DNA of 33,846 nucleotides from Solidesulfovibrio magneticus str. Maddingley MBC34 (GCA_000307955.1 ALAO01000061.1:1-33846), one strand, 5' to 3'; positions 1 to 14,077 are shown, numbered from the stretch's first letter. Made by a program: numbers and translations. The notes: generated by a model not told the origin, from the sequence alone.

Positions 1-2185
<2,185 letters not shown>

Positions 2186-2224
2186 GCAACCTCCCGCTGC
2201 GGGGTTATAATCCAGGCCCGCCTC

Positions 2225-2247
2225 CGGACCGGGCATTGCCCGATCCG
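2225..2247 (-). other. hairpin between clpX and lon
   Basis: A 10-bp stem with one G-U pair in RNA and a 3-nt loop (arms CGGATCGGGC and GCCCGGTCCG on the minus strand). It lies about 70 nt after the clpX stop and 40 nt before lon. No U-tract follows, so it may be a 3' stabiliser or processing signal rather than an intrinsic terminator. Confidence 0.35.
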
Positions 2248-2314
2248 AAGGCTTGGCGGCAGGTTGTGAGGTAAGGCCGGAAAACCCGTTGTCAATCCGG
2301 GCGCGACAGGGGCT

Positions 2315-3568
<1,254 letters not shown>

Positions 3569-3733
3569 ACCGGAAATCCCACCCTGCCCGGCGTACCGGG
3601 CCTTTTTGACCGCGTCGCGGCCCTCGTGCGGCGTCCTTTAATCAAGTCAGAGGGATCTGGTGAACAATCTGCCTGAAAAATGACCATGGTCTGAACAAAT
3701 ACTGACGCATTGTTTAGGAGCGGCCCCCAGGGC
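3569..3733 (-). promoter_or_regulatory. clpP-clpX intergenic region with palindrome and repeated TTGTTCA
   Basis: This 165-bp gap is long for an operon. It holds a perfect 10-bp palindrome GACCATGGTC (3682-3691) and two direct copies of TTGTTCA on the minus strand (3698-3692 and 3667-3661). A short GGCCC/GGGCC stem lies just after the clpP stop. This could carry an internal clpX promoter, but no convincing -35/-10 pair is visible. Confidence 0.3.
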
Positions 3734-4342
3734 CTACTCGGCGTCCTTTTTCTCAAGTCGCTCCCGGGAGGTCAACACCTTGTCGATGAGGCCGTAGGCC
3801 ACGGCTTCCTCGGCGCTCATGAAGTTGTCGCGCTCGGTGTCCACCTGGATGCGTTCCATGCTCTGGCCGGTGTGCTTGGCCATGATTTCATTGAGGGTTT
3901 CCCGGGTGCGCCGGGTCTCCTTGGCGTGGATCTCAATGTCCGTGGCCTGGCCCTGGTAGCCGCCGGAGGGCTGGTGGATCATGATGCGGCTGTGCGGCAG
4001 GGCGTAGCGCAGGCCGGTGGCGCCGGCGCACAGAAGCAGCGCGCCCATGCTGGCGGCCTGTCCCAGACACAGGGTGGAGACCGGCGGCATGACGTACTGC
4101 ATGGTGTCGTAGATGGCCAGGCCGGCTGAAACGACGCCGCCGGGCGAATTGATGTACATGAAAATTTCTTTCTCGGGGTCTTCCGACTCGAGAAACAGGA
4201 GCTGGGCGCAGATCAGGTTGGCGACGTAGTCGTCCACGGCGCTGCCAAGCAGGATGATGCGGTCGCGCAGCAACCGCGAATAGATGTCATAGGCGCGTTC
4301 GGTGCGACCGGTCGTCTCGATGACAATGGGTATCGTGGCCAT
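3734..4342 (-). CDS. clpP: ATP-dependent Clp protease proteolytic subunit ClpP
   Basis: Serine protease that forms the two-ring tetradecamer working with ClpX (and ClpA where present). The start at ATG 4342 (MATIPIVIE) gives 202 residues, the family's usual size. The upstream extension of the same frame looks non-coding, and GGGAAG precedes this ATG. The catalytic triad is visible: Ser98 in GQAASMGA, His123 in MIHQPSGG and Asp172 in [11 protein letters not shown]. The glycine-rich oxyanion-hole motif SPGGVVSAG is at 66-74. The gene sits between tig (164 bp upstream, with a strong hairpin in the gap) and clpX (165 bp downstream). Confidence 0.98.
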   Translation of the reverse strand: MATIPIVIETTGRTERAYDIYSRLLRDRIILLGSAVDDYVANLICAQLLFLESEDPEKEIFMYINSPGGVVSAGLAIYDTMQYVMPPVSTLCLGQAASMGALLLCAGATGLRYALPHSRIMIHQPSGGYQGQATDIEIHAKETRRTRETLNEIMAKHTGQSMERIQVDTERDNFMSAEEAVAYGLIDKVLTSRERLEKKDAE

Positions 4343-4430
4343 CTGCTTCCCTTTTGTAGGCCGGAGGCGACGTTTTGCGACGTTTTTGTCGTCAAATCGG
4401 GACCGCCACATCCTTCCGGCTTCGGTTGCC

Positions 4431-4466
4431 GGACAAAGCGGCCACGGTGACGCGGCCGCTTTGTCC
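4431..4466 (-). other. strong hairpin between tig and clpP
   Basis: A perfect 13-bp inverted repeat (GGACAAAGCGGCC and its complement) with a 10-nt loop lies 40 nt after the tig stop. No U-tract follows on the minus strand. It is better read as a transcript-processing, stabilising or attenuating element than as a classic terminator. Tandem 10-mers CGACGTTTTG and CGACGTTTTT follow towards clpP (4368-4387). Confidence 0.6.
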
Positions 4467-4506
4467 TGGTTTCATTTCTTTCCTGCAAGAAGCGGTCCCG
4501 CTCCGT

Positions 4507-5829
4507 CTAGTCCTGGGTCTCTTCGCCGGCCGGCTTTTCGGCCGGGGCGACCTTGGTCACCAGGGCGTTGGCGTAGATCAGGTCCGCCGCCTTGTCGCAC
4601 AGCAGCTTGTCGCGCACCATGATCATGAGGCCGTTGTCCTCGTAGTAGCGCTTGAGCATGATGACGTCCTGCCCGGCCTGGGTCGAGAGGCGGTAGAAGA
4701 ACGCATCCATCTCCTGGGGGGTGACGGTCAATTCTTCCTTCAGGGCCACGGCGGAGAGGAAAATCTGGGTCTTGACCAGTTCCTCGGCGCGCGGGCGCAT
4801 CTCGGCCTGGATGTCGGCCAGGGTCTTGCCGGTGGACTCCAGGCTCTTGCCCCGGCGCTCCAGCTGCCCCACGAATTCCTCGACCATCTGTCCGAGCTGC
4901 TGCTCCACCACGGCGGGCGGCAGCGGGAAGTCCAGCGCGGCCAGCAGGCTGTCGAGCAGCTTCTTCTGGGCCGAGGACCGGTGCAGATCCTCGCGGGACT
5001 TCTTGTAGGACATGGTAATGGCTTCGCGCATCTTGTCCAGGTTTTCGAAATTGCCGGCCTTCTTGGCCAGCTCGTCGTCCACCGGCGGCAGGCTGCGTTC
5101 CTTGATGACGTGGACGGCCACCTTCATGGTGACGGTGCGGCCGGCCAATTCGGTATTGATGAAGTCGGCCGGGAAGGTGACTTCGCCTTCGCCTTCGCTG
5201 CCCGAGGCGATGGTCTTGACCAGCTCTTCAAAGGCCGGCAGGGCCTGGCCTTCGCCCAGGGTCATCTCGAAGTTCTCGGCCCGAACGCCGGGAAGGGCCT
5301 TGCCGTCCTCGAAGGCCTCGAAGGTGACGGACACGACTTCGCCGTCCTTGGCCGGGCGATTTTCGCTCAGCGGCTTCACTTCGGCCAGGTTCTTGCGCAC
5401 CCGCTCGATGACGGATTCGATGTCGGCCTCGGAGACGACCACGTCTTCCTCTTCCACGGCCTGGCCCTTGTATTCGGGCAGATCGAAAGCCGGGGCGTGT
5501 TCGAAGCTGAAGGTATATTCCAGGGGCTCGCCCTTGGTCAGGGCCGCTTCGCTCACGTCCAGGCCGGAGAGCGGCGACAGCTTGAGCTCGCCCATGATCT
5601 CGTTGATGTGGACGTTGATGAGGTCGGTGGTGGCTTCGCTGACGATCTCTTTCTTGAAGCGTTGCTCGACGACGCTGGACGGCACTTTGCCCTTGCGGAA
5701 ACCCTTAAGGTCGGTCCGGGAACGGAACAGCGCCACGGCGGAAGCCAGGGCGGCGGTGGCCTCTTCGGCCGGCACGGACACGGTGACCTGCGTTTTGACA
5801 GGCGAAAGCTGATTGACGGTATATTCCAA
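4507..5829 (-). CDS. tig: trigger factor, ribosome-associated chaperone and PPIase
   Basis: Trigger factor binds the ribosome exit tunnel and shelters nascent chains. I place the start at TTG 5829, giving 440 residues beginning MEYTVNQLSPV. A GGAGG (5839-5835) ends 5 nt upstream, and this start puts the ribosome-binding signature GFRKGKVP at residues 43-50, the position known in E. coli. An upstream in-frame TTG at 5841 overlaps that Shine-Dalgarno and is unlikely; the ATG at 5834 is out of frame. Domains in order: ribosome-binding N-terminus (1-about 115), FKBP-type PPIase (about 150-240), then the helical C-terminal chaperone arms. It is the first gene of the tig-clpP-clpX-lon cluster, so it probably carries the main promoter upstream. 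Confidence 0.96.
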   Translation of the reverse strand: MEYTVNQLSPVKTQVTVSVPAEEATAALASAVALFRSRTDLKGFRKGKVPSSVVEQRFKKEIVSEATTDLINVHINEIMGELKLSPLSGLDVSEAALTKGEPLEYTFSFEHAPAFDLPEYKGQAVEEEDVVVSEADIESVIERVRKNLAEVKPLSENRPAKDGEVVSVTFEAFEDGKALPGVRAENFEMTLGEGQALPAFEELVKTIASGSEGEGEVTFPADFINTELAGRTVTMKVAVHVIKERSLPPVDDELAKKAGNFENLDKMREAITMSYKKSREDLHRSSAQKKLLDSLLAALDFPLPPAVVEQQLGQMVEEFVGQLERRGKSLESTGKTLADIQAEMRPRAEELVKTQIFLSAVALKEELTVTPQEMDAFFYRLSTQAGQDVIMLKRYYEDNGLMIMVRDKLLCDKAADLIYANALVTKVAPAEKPAGEETQD

Positions 5830-5834
5830 GGCAT

Positions 5835-5839
5835 CCTCC
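5835..5839 (-). promoter_or_regulatory. Shine-Dalgarno of tig that fixes a TTG start
   Basis: GGAGG on the minus strand, 5 nt before TTG at 5829. It overlaps the alternative upstream TTG (5841-5839), which rules that codon out as the start. Confidence 0.75.
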
Positions 5840-5942
5840 AAGATGTTCGCTGGCGGCCGGGCCGTCGCAGCGGATTTTCGATCGTATTCAGGAAAAAATC
5901 GTATGCGGATACAAAATGGGTCATGCTACAGGAAGCACCCCC

Positions 5943-5964
5943 AAATGAAAAGGGCAAAATGCCC
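5943..5964 (-). terminator. weak intrinsic terminator after hydantoinase subunit B
   Basis: On the minus strand a short stem GGGCA/TGCCC with a TTT loop is followed by a T-rich stretch (TTTTCATTT). It lies about 65 nt past the hyuB stop and upstream of tig, where an operon end is expected. The stem is only 5 bp, so efficiency is uncertain. Confidence 0.4.
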
Positions 5965-6029
5965 CGCCTCCGGCGGCGGCGGACCGTGCCGGAACATGGG
6001 GGCATAGGCGAGGCGGCGTCAAAAGGCAA

Positions 6030-7595
<1,566 letters not shown>

Positions 7596-7610
7596 GGCTG
7601 CTCCGTCCCG

Positions 7611-8357
7611 TCAACCGTTGCGGCGCGCGCCCTGGCGCGCCAGATACGTCATAAAATCCCCACTATACGCCCTACTCCCCACATGGGTGAGCTTGCCCGC
7701 CACGCTCACATGCACTTTGCCGCCGATGTCGCGCCAGCGTTTGCAAAAGGCGTAATCCTCGGGAAGGTAGTTCCGCGTCTCGGGGTCGATCATGGTGTCG
7801 AAGAAGGCGAAATTGTCCGCCGCCGGCTCATTGGTGCAGGCAAAGCCGTAGTGCAGTTCCGGGTAGGCCGCCGCCAGCCGCACCAACACTTCGCGCTTTA
7901 ACAGCATAAATCCCGTGGCCGCGTACTCCACTTCCAGGAATCCCTGGGCGTCCACCTGGCAGCCGGGCCTCAGCTTCACGGCATAGTCCAGGCTGGCCGC
8001 CTCGGCCGCAGCCGGCGGCGTGCCGGCGGGCTGGGCCATGACCCGGTCCAGGGCGAGTCCCTTGACCGGATAGACGCCGCAGACCACGTCCTTGCCGGCG
8101 CCGAGCAGATGCGGCACGAGCAGCGGCTCGAAAGCGATGTCGGCGTCGATAAACAGCAGATGCGTGGCCGTCTCGTCGCGCAGCACGGCGTTGGCGATGG
8201 AATTGCGCGCCCGGGTGATGAGGCTCTCGTGGCAGGGGGTGAGCAGCCGAAACGGCGTTTTGGCCCGGTTGAGCACGTCCTTCACGCCCATCATGGCGAG
8301 CATGTACGGCACCGTGACCATGCCGCCGAAACACGGCGTGCCGATGACGAGCGTCAT
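7611..8357 (-). CDS. DxD glycosyltransferase-like protein (GT-A fold, Anp1/GT2-like)
   Basis: A 248-residue soluble protein beginning MTLVIGTPCFGG. It carries a GT-A type nucleotide-sugar site: a first strand ending in TPCFGG, the segment ESLITRARNSIAN, and a DxD motif in LLFIDADIAFEP near residue 70. A later acidic segment YLPEDYAFCKRW and a histidine in KLTHVGS could complete a metal/acceptor site. It resembles small uncharacterised glycosyltransferases found in bacteria and phages. Its ATG overlaps the stop of the preceding small ORF in ATGA, and hyuB follows after 15 nt, so it is translated within the hydantoinase operon. The sugar donor and acceptor are unknown. No membrane segment or signal peptide is seen. 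Confidence 0.8.
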   Translation of the reverse strand: MTLVIGTPCFGGMVTVPYMLAMMGVKDVLNRAKTPFRLLTPCHESLITRARNSIANAVLRDETATHLLFIDADIAFEPLLVPHLLGAGKDVVCGVYPVKGLALDRVMAQPAGTPPAAAEAASLDYAVKLRPGCQVDAQGFLEVEYAATGFMLLKREVLVRLAAAYPELHYGFACTNEPAADNFAFFDTMIDPETRNYLPEDYAFCKRWRDIGGKVHVSVAGKLTHVGSRAYSGDFMTYLARQGARRNG

Positions 8358-8596
8358 GCGCCCGCCCTGCTCCGGCCGAGGCTCGGCCGGGCAACTCCCC
8401 GAAAAATGACGCTCCGGGCCGCAGCGTCGGCCGCGAGGCCGAACGCCGTGACCGCCGTGATGCCGACCGCAGCGACGGCCGCGCCACCGGACACCACGCC
8501 GGCCGCGTCGCGGCAGCCAGACGGCTTTGCGCCGCCACGCCCCGCCAGCCGCGTCAGGGAAGCCGGGCAGGCCGGAAGGCCGACGCCGTCGGTCAC
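8354..8596 (-). CDS. small putative membrane protein between hyuA and glycosyltransferase
   Basis: An 80-codon ORF I do not recognise. It starts at GTG 8596, which overlaps the hyuA stop as GTGA, and ends in a TGA that overlaps the next gene's ATG as ATGA. It therefore fills the hyuA-glycosyltransferase gap exactly. Third positions are mostly G or C as in its neighbours. Residues about 31-56 (AAGVVSGG to FGLAA) form one hydrophobic, Ala/Gly/Val-rich stretch fit for a membrane helix, followed by an Arg-rich tail (RPSLGRSRAGA). No homology is evident. The alternative is a non-coding spacer that happens to stay open in GC-rich DNA, but the double stop/start overlap argues for translation. Confidence 0.42.
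   Translation of the reverse strand: MTDGVGLPACPASLTRLAGRGGAKPSGCRDAAGVVSGGAAVAAVGITAVTAFGLAADAAARSVIFRGVARPSLGRSRAGA
8372..8390 (-). repeat. perfect 9-bp inverted repeat near the glycosyltransferase start
   Basis: CCGGCCGAG and CTCGGCCGG around a single central base lie 15-33 nt before the glycosyltransferase ATG, inside the 3' end of the small ORF. In mRNA it could fold near the ribosome-binding site and couple translation. Confidence 0.4.
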
Positions 8597-10581
8597 GCCG
8601 TCGCCGCCCGCCCGCCGTCCACGTTGATGACCAGATTCCCGAATCCGTCCACCTCGGCCGCAACACCGGGCGGCAGGAAGGTGGTGGCCGAGGTCTCGGC
8701 CACCAGGGCCGGGCCGGACAGGGTGTTGCCGGGCAACAGCTTGTCGCGGTCGTACCACATGGCCGCCTGCTCCGCGCCCTGCCAGACAAGGGGCCGCCAG
8801 CCCAGCATGGCCTCGGCCGGCACGCCCGCCACCAGCCGCTCGGCCTCGGTGAACTGCGGCTTGTCGGTGATGACCCGGGCCCGGATGCGCAGCGTCACGA
8901 TCTCAATGACGGCCTTGGGATGCTTGAAGCCAAAGACCGCCTCGTGGCGGTTGTGGAAGGCCAGGAAAGGGTCGGCCACGAAGCGGATGGGCAGCTCGTG
9001 GGACTGGCCCTGGTAGCGCATGTCGAGCTGGCGTTCCAGGACCATGCGCGCGCCCGGGGCCTCCTCGGCCATGACCTGGCGCGCCCGGGTTTCGAGGTTG
9101 CCGAAAAGCCCGGCCACCTCGATGAGATCGGTTTTGTCCGAAGCGGCCATGACCGTCTCGGAAAAATCGCGCACAATGTCGGCGAAAAGCATGCCCAGGG
9201 CTGAAAAAAGCCCGGGATGGCGCGGCACGACCACGGTCTTGACGCCCAAAAGCCGGGCCAGGGCCACGGCGTGCAGCCCGCCGGCCCCGCCGTAGGAAAG
9301 CAAGGCGAAATCGGCCGGATCGTGGCCGCGCTCCACGGAAATGACCCGGATGGCCCGCTCCATGGCCGCCTCGGCCACGGCGATGACCCCCTCGGCCGCC
9401 TCCACGGCGGTCATGCCGCCGGCCGCGCCCAGGGCCGTAAAGAGTTCCGGCAGGCGCTCCGGGAAAAGCGGCATCTGGCCGCCCAGGAAATGGTCCGGCG
9501 AGAGCCGGCCCAAGAACAGGTTGGCGTCGGTGACGGTCAGCCCGTCGCCTTTGCCGTAGCAGGCCGGGCCGGGATCGGCTCCGGCGCTCTCGGGGCCGAC
9601 CACCAGGGCTCCGCCGACGTCGAGGCGGGCCAGGGAGCCGCCGCCCGCGCCCACGGTGTGGATGTCGAGCATGGGCGTCTTGATGGGCAGCCCGGCAAGC
9701 TCGGTCTCGGCGGCCATGGACAGCGCGCCGTCCAAAAGCGAGACGTCGGTGGAGGTGCCGCCCATGTCAAAGGTGATCAGCCGGTCGAAGCCGGCGGCCT
9801 TGCCCATGGCCAGCGCCGCGACAACACCGCCGGCCGGGCCGGACAACACCGTGCGCACGGGTTCGCGCCAGGCGGTCTCGGCTCGTATCAGCCCACCGCT
9901 GGACTGCATGACGCAAAGCTCGGTCCCCTCGGGCAGGCCGGCGGCCAGATCGCCCAGATAGCCGGCCATGACCGGGGCCACGTAGGCGTTGGCCACGGTG
10001 GTGGCGGCCCGCTCGTATTCGCGAAATTCGGCCAGGATGTCCGAGGACAGCGACACCGACAGCCCGGCCTCGGCCAGGGCCTCGCCGAGAAGCAGCTCGT
10101 GCTCGGGCTTGAGGAAGGAAAAAAGCAGGCACACGGCCACGGACCGCGCCCCGGAGGCGGCCACCCGGGCCACGAGATCGCCGATGGCCTCGGCGGAAAG
10201 CTCCTCGACCACCTTGCCCTCGGCGCTCACCCGCCCGGGCGCGCCGAAACGCAAGGCCTCGGGCACCAGGCACGGCTCCTTGCGGCTGGCCAGATCGTAA
10301 AGCTCCGGCCGATTCTGGCGGCCGATGGCGATGATGTCCTCGAAGCCCTGGTTGGTGACGAAGGCCGTGACCGCGCCCCGGCGTTCGAGCAGGGCGTTGG
10401 TGGCCACGGTGGAACCGTGCATGACGCGCCGGGCCGGCACAGGCAGCCGGGCCAGGCCAGAAAGCACGGCCCGGGCCGGATTGTCCGGGCTCGACGGCAG
10501 CTTGACCACGGCAAAACCGTCGTCCGTCCAACAGATGACATCGGTAAACGTGCCGCCGGTATCCACGCCGACAACGGCCAT
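8593..10581 (-). CDS. hyuA: hydantoinase A / oxoprolinase family subunit
   Basis: The ATP-binding subunit that pairs with HyuB to open cyclic amides such as hydantoins or 5-oxoproline at the cost of ATP. The 662-residue length is usual. It has the ASKHA-fold phosphate motif GVDTGGTFTDV at residues 5-15, MHGSTVATNALLERRGA, FDMGGTSTDVSLLDG, and the family segment VERGHDPADFALLSYGGAGG. Start ATG 10581 follows an AGGGGG purine tract. It is the first gene of a four-ORF unit reading hyuA, small ORF, glycosyltransferase, hyuB. A 245-bp leader with two hairpins separates it from icd. Substrate is unknown. Confidence 0.94.
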   Translation of the reverse strand: MAVVGVDTGGTFTDVICWTDDGFAVVKLPSSPDNPARAVLSGLARLPVPARRVMHGSTVATNALLERRGAVTAFVTNQGFEDIIAIGRQNRPELYDLASRKEPCLVPEALRFGAPGRVSAEGKVVEELSAEAIGDLVARVAASGARSVAVCLLFSFLKPEHELLLGEALAEAGLSVSLSSDILAEFREYERAATTVANAYVAPVMAGYLGDLAAGLPEGTELCVMQSSGGLIRAETAWREPVRTVLSGPAGGVVAALAMGKAAGFDRLITFDMGGTSTDVSLLDGALSMAAETELAGLPIKTPMLDIHTVGAGGGSLARLDVGGALVVGPESAGADPGPACYGKGDGLTVTDANLFLGRLSPDHFLGGQMPLFPERLPELFTALGAAGGMTAVEAAEGVIAVAEAAMERAIRVISVERGHDPADFALLSYGGAGGLHAVALARLLGVKTVVVPRHPGLFSALGMLFADIVRDFSETVMAASDKTDLIEVAGLFGNLETRARQVMAEEAPGARMVLERQLDMRYQGQSHELPIRFVADPFLAFHNRHEAVFGFKHPKAVIEIVTLRIRARVITDKPQFTEAERLVAGVPAEAMLGWRPLVWQGAEQAAMWYDRDKLLPGNTLSGPALVAETSATTFLPPGVAAEVDGFGNLVINVDGGRAATA

Positions 10582-10643
10582 CGCGCCCCCTTTTTCCCTT
10601 TTTGCAAGAGATGGCAGCTACCTGGTTGACGAAAATGAACAGC

Positions 10644-10699
10644 GTCCCGCGCGACAAAGCGCGGACCAGGGAGGCGCGCTGGCAAAAAAATCGCGCGCC
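10644..10699 (-). promoter_or_regulatory. two-hairpin leader upstream of hyuA
   Basis: The 245-bp icd-hyuA gap holds two GC-rich dyads. One at 10644-10666 has arms GTCCCGCGC and GCGCGGAC (one bulge, 6-nt loop). One at 10673-10699 has arms GGCGCGC and GCGCGCC around an A/T-rich loop. They could structure the hyuA leader; no convincing -35/-10 pair is visible. I do not recognise a riboswitch class. Confidence 0.3.
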
Positions 10700-10768
10700 G
10701 TTCCCGGGCGGCTGGGCCATCCCGGGCCGGGCGGAACCACTATTGCGGATTTCCGATTTTTTTCAAGG

Positions 10769-10807
10769 GGCAACGCCGCCGCGTCGCGACGACGTGACGG
10801 CGTTGCC
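10769..10807 (-). terminator. probable terminator hairpin after icd
   Basis: A perfect 10-bp stem (GGCAACGCCG and its complement) with a 19-nt GC-rich loop begins 20 nt after the icd stop. The expected U-tract is absent on the minus strand, so termination may need Rho or the element may protect the 3' end. Confidence 0.45.
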
Positions 10808-10826
10808 ATGAAATCGAAAGGAAGGA

Positions 10827-11978
<1,152 letters not shown>

Positions 11979-12036
11979 GCGCCTGGGCTCCTCTTGGGAA
12001 AATTTGAACAAAAAAGGAAAATAGAAAGGGAGCCGG

Positions 12037-12465
12037 TCATTTGTCAACCGGCCGGCCGGCCGCCGGCTGTTCCGGCTCCCCGGCGTCCAGAAAATGGGCC
12101 GCGAACTGCCGGGCCACCCGGCGTTGCCGGTGCTCGGGCATGGTCCAGAATTCGGCGTCGGCCCCGCACAGGGGCAAGAGCTGGATCAGCGCCGCCTCGC
12201 GCCCGTCGCGGTCAAGCCCCGGCCAGTCGGGCCGGGCCATGCGCCGGACGGCCTCGTCGCGGCAGGCGTCGACGTAGCGTTTGGGAATGGGGGCCTCGGC
12301 CGGGACGCGGATGTCCGGGCCGCCGGTCTCCCTGGGCGAGACGCGCCCGCCCTGGCGCAGGTTGCCAAACAGCGGGAAATGCGGTGACGGGACAACCTCC
12401 CGCAAGACGAAAAGCAGGCCGGCGAACAGGAGAAAGGCCAGCGGAACAAGCGGTTTTCGGTCCAT
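12037..12465 (-). CDS. small membrane-anchored or exported protein of unknown function
   Basis: A 142-residue protein I do not recognise. Start ATG 12465 begins MDRKPLVPLAF, and residues about 6-23 form a hydrophobic N-terminal anchor or signal segment after two positive charges. The rest is hydrophilic and rich in Arg and Pro. It has two cysteines, in VDACRDEA and LPLCGADAE, that could form a disulfide if periplasmic. A helical segment (TMPEHRQRRVARQFAAHF) lies near the end. GGGGA lies upstream of the start. It reads in the direction of icd, ending 58 bp before it. A longer in-frame extension to 12597 looks non-coding. The 220 bp between it and the M23-like gene shows no other convincing gene. 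Confidence 0.65.
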   Translation of the reverse strand: MDRKPLVPLAFLLFAGLLFVLREVVPSPHFPLFGNLRQGGRVSPRETGGPDIRVPAEAPIPKRYVDACRDEAVRRMARPDWPGLDRDGREAALIQLLPLCGADAEFWTMPEHRQRRVARQFAAHFLDAGEPEQPAAGRPVDK

Positions 12466-12685
12466 GACGGACGTCCCCGGCCGACTGGCGTCAGCGCGTC
12501 CGTGTCCTTTGCCCGCGCCCTGCCCGGCCCCATCCGCCAACGGCAACCGTCGCGGGCCGTGCCTTGGCGGCGCGGCAAAGGGTCCAAGCCGGAGCAAGCG
12601 CCGTCGACGGCCGCTCCCAACGCCTCCCGGCAGCCGCGTCCGTCGGCGAAACCGGCCCGGCGCGGGTTGGGAGACATCCCGCCCG

Positions 12686-14062
12686 TTACTGCTGCGGGGT
12701 CTCGGCGGCGTAGCGCCGCAGTTTGGCGGTCACGTTGTCCTCGATCCAATGCCCGTCCCACCACTCGATGGGAATGACGGGCTGGCCCGAGAGATAGACC
12801 GCGAAATGCACCTGGTCGCCCGGGGTCAGGCCCGTAGTCCCGGTCGTGCCCAGGAGGTCGCCCTTTTTGAGCACGTCGCCGGCCTTGACGGCAATGGAGC
12901 CGAGGTTGGCGTAGACCGTCAACAGGCCCAGGCCGTGGTCCATGACCACGGTGTTGCCGTAAACGCCCAGGGGGCCGGCGAAGACCACGTCCCCGGCGTT
13001 GGCGGCCGGGACTTGCGCTCCGGGCACCGAAGCCAGGCCGATGCCGTCGCTCAAATCCCGGCCGATCTCCTGGCCCTTGTACGTATAGATGCGGTCGGCC
13101 CCGAAGGAGCCGCGCACCACCGACCGGGGCAGATAGATGAAGCCGCCGTCCCACAGGGGCACGGGGCCGGACTTGGCCGACAGCGACCCTATGAAGGCGG
13201 CGTTTTGTCGGCGCAACTCGGTGTTTAACTTTTTAAATCGCTCCACCGGATCGCGCTCCTGGGGGAACATGGCGGCAAAGGCCGGCAGGCGGGCGGCCAG
13301 GAACTCGTCGGTGATCTCCACCCGCTCCTCACGAAACCGCCGTTTGATGGCCATATTGACGAAAAATCCGGTTTTTTCGTTGCCGGCGGCGTCCTCCACG
13401 AAGAGCCTGGGCTTGTAGGCGTCGGCGTCGAGGTCGCTGGGGAAGGCGAACAGGCAGGCGTATTGGCCGCTTTTTTGCTTGTAGCCCGGGAAGAACCGAT
13501 CGCCCACCATCACGCCGCTGCGCGCCACGTCTTTATTCACTTCATAGACGACCAACCCGGCTCCGCCCTGGCGCATGTAGTGGGCCGGAGTCAGGGCCTT
13601 GATGGTGGGGGGCACGGGATCAAGCAGCATCCGCTTGTTGACCCGGGCGGCGTTGCCGGCCCCGAGGTTGGCGTGGGAGCCGTCGTGGGCGGCGATCTGG
13701 ATTTCAAAGGCCCCGCCGCGCAGTTCCGAATGCTCCAGGCTGAAGCGTTCGCTGACCTGGTCGCGGGGCGGATCGTAGACCCGGCGCAGCACGTCGGTGC
13801 GGCGCTGGCCCTGGGCCACGGTGACGGTGAGCGAGCGGACGCCGGACTGGTCGTCGGAGGCGGTGACCACGAAGGGGCGTTTGAGCGAGGCGGCCTCGGC
13901 CTGGGGCGAGAGCGTCACCTGAGGCTTCTCGGCGTCCTTGAGGAACAAGTGATAGCCGGCGAACCCGGCGACGATAACCGGCGAGGCCAGGAGTCCAAGG
14001 GCCAGGAGCCAGAAGGCCGGCCCCGTTTTCCCGCTTTTTTTAAACGGCTTTAAAATACGCAT
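12686..14062 (-). CDS. membrane-anchored LytM/M23-like protein, apparently lacking zinc ligands
   Basis: A 458-residue envelope protein starting at ATG 14062 (MRILKPFKKSGK). It has a short basic cytoplasmic tail, one membrane helix at about 14-37, and two Ig-like stretches (about 45-130 and 145-220). A C-terminal LytM-type domain (about 320-440) ends PIEWWDGHWIEDN. The fold landmarks VVFAGPLGVYGNTVVMDHG and VKAGDVLKKGD are clear. The zinc-site motifs are not: the first H-x-G-x-D appears as S338-D-G-I-G342, the usual YAH is YAN386, and the H-x-H pair is Q417-V-H419. It is therefore probably non-catalytic and may act as an amidase activator in the manner of EnvC or NlpD. It is divergent from the 3D-domain gene, with 89 bp between them. 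Confidence 0.85.
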   Translation of the reverse strand: MRILKPFKKSGKTGPAFWLLALGLLASPVIVAGFAGYHLFLKDAEKPQVTLSPQAEAASLKRPFVVTASDDQSGVRSLTVTVAQGQRRTDVLRRVYDPPRDQVSERFSLEHSELRGGAFEIQIAAHDGSHANLGAGNAARVNKRMLLDPVPPTIKALTPAHYMRQGGAGLVVYEVNKDVARSGVMVGDRFFPGYKQKSGQYACLFAFPSDLDADAYKPRLFVEDAAGNEKTGFFVNMAIKRRFREERVEITDEFLAARLPAFAAMFPQERDPVERFKKLNTELRRQNAAFIGSLSAKSGPVPLWDGGFIYLPRSVVRGSFGADRIYTYKGQEIGRDLSDGIGLASVPGAQVPAANAGDVVFAGPLGVYGNTVVMDHGLGLLTVYANLGSIAVKAGDVLKKGDLLGTTGTTGLTPGDQVHFAVYLSGQPVIPIEWWDGHWIEDNVTAKLRRYAAETPQQ

Positions 14063-14077
14063 GGTGCAAGTATCCCC

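Noticed and set aside
10680-10694. Plus-strand sigma-54-like sequence TGG-N10-GC in the icd-hyuA gap
   Set aside because: The -12 box is imperfect and no plus-strand gene lies downstream; the A-run makes the match weak.
12466-12685. Possible extra ORF (MSPNPRR start) between the small anchored gene and the M23-like gene
   Set aside because: It runs out of frame through the downstream gene and its composition is Arg/Gly-rich, as in shadow frames. No ribosome-binding site is seen.
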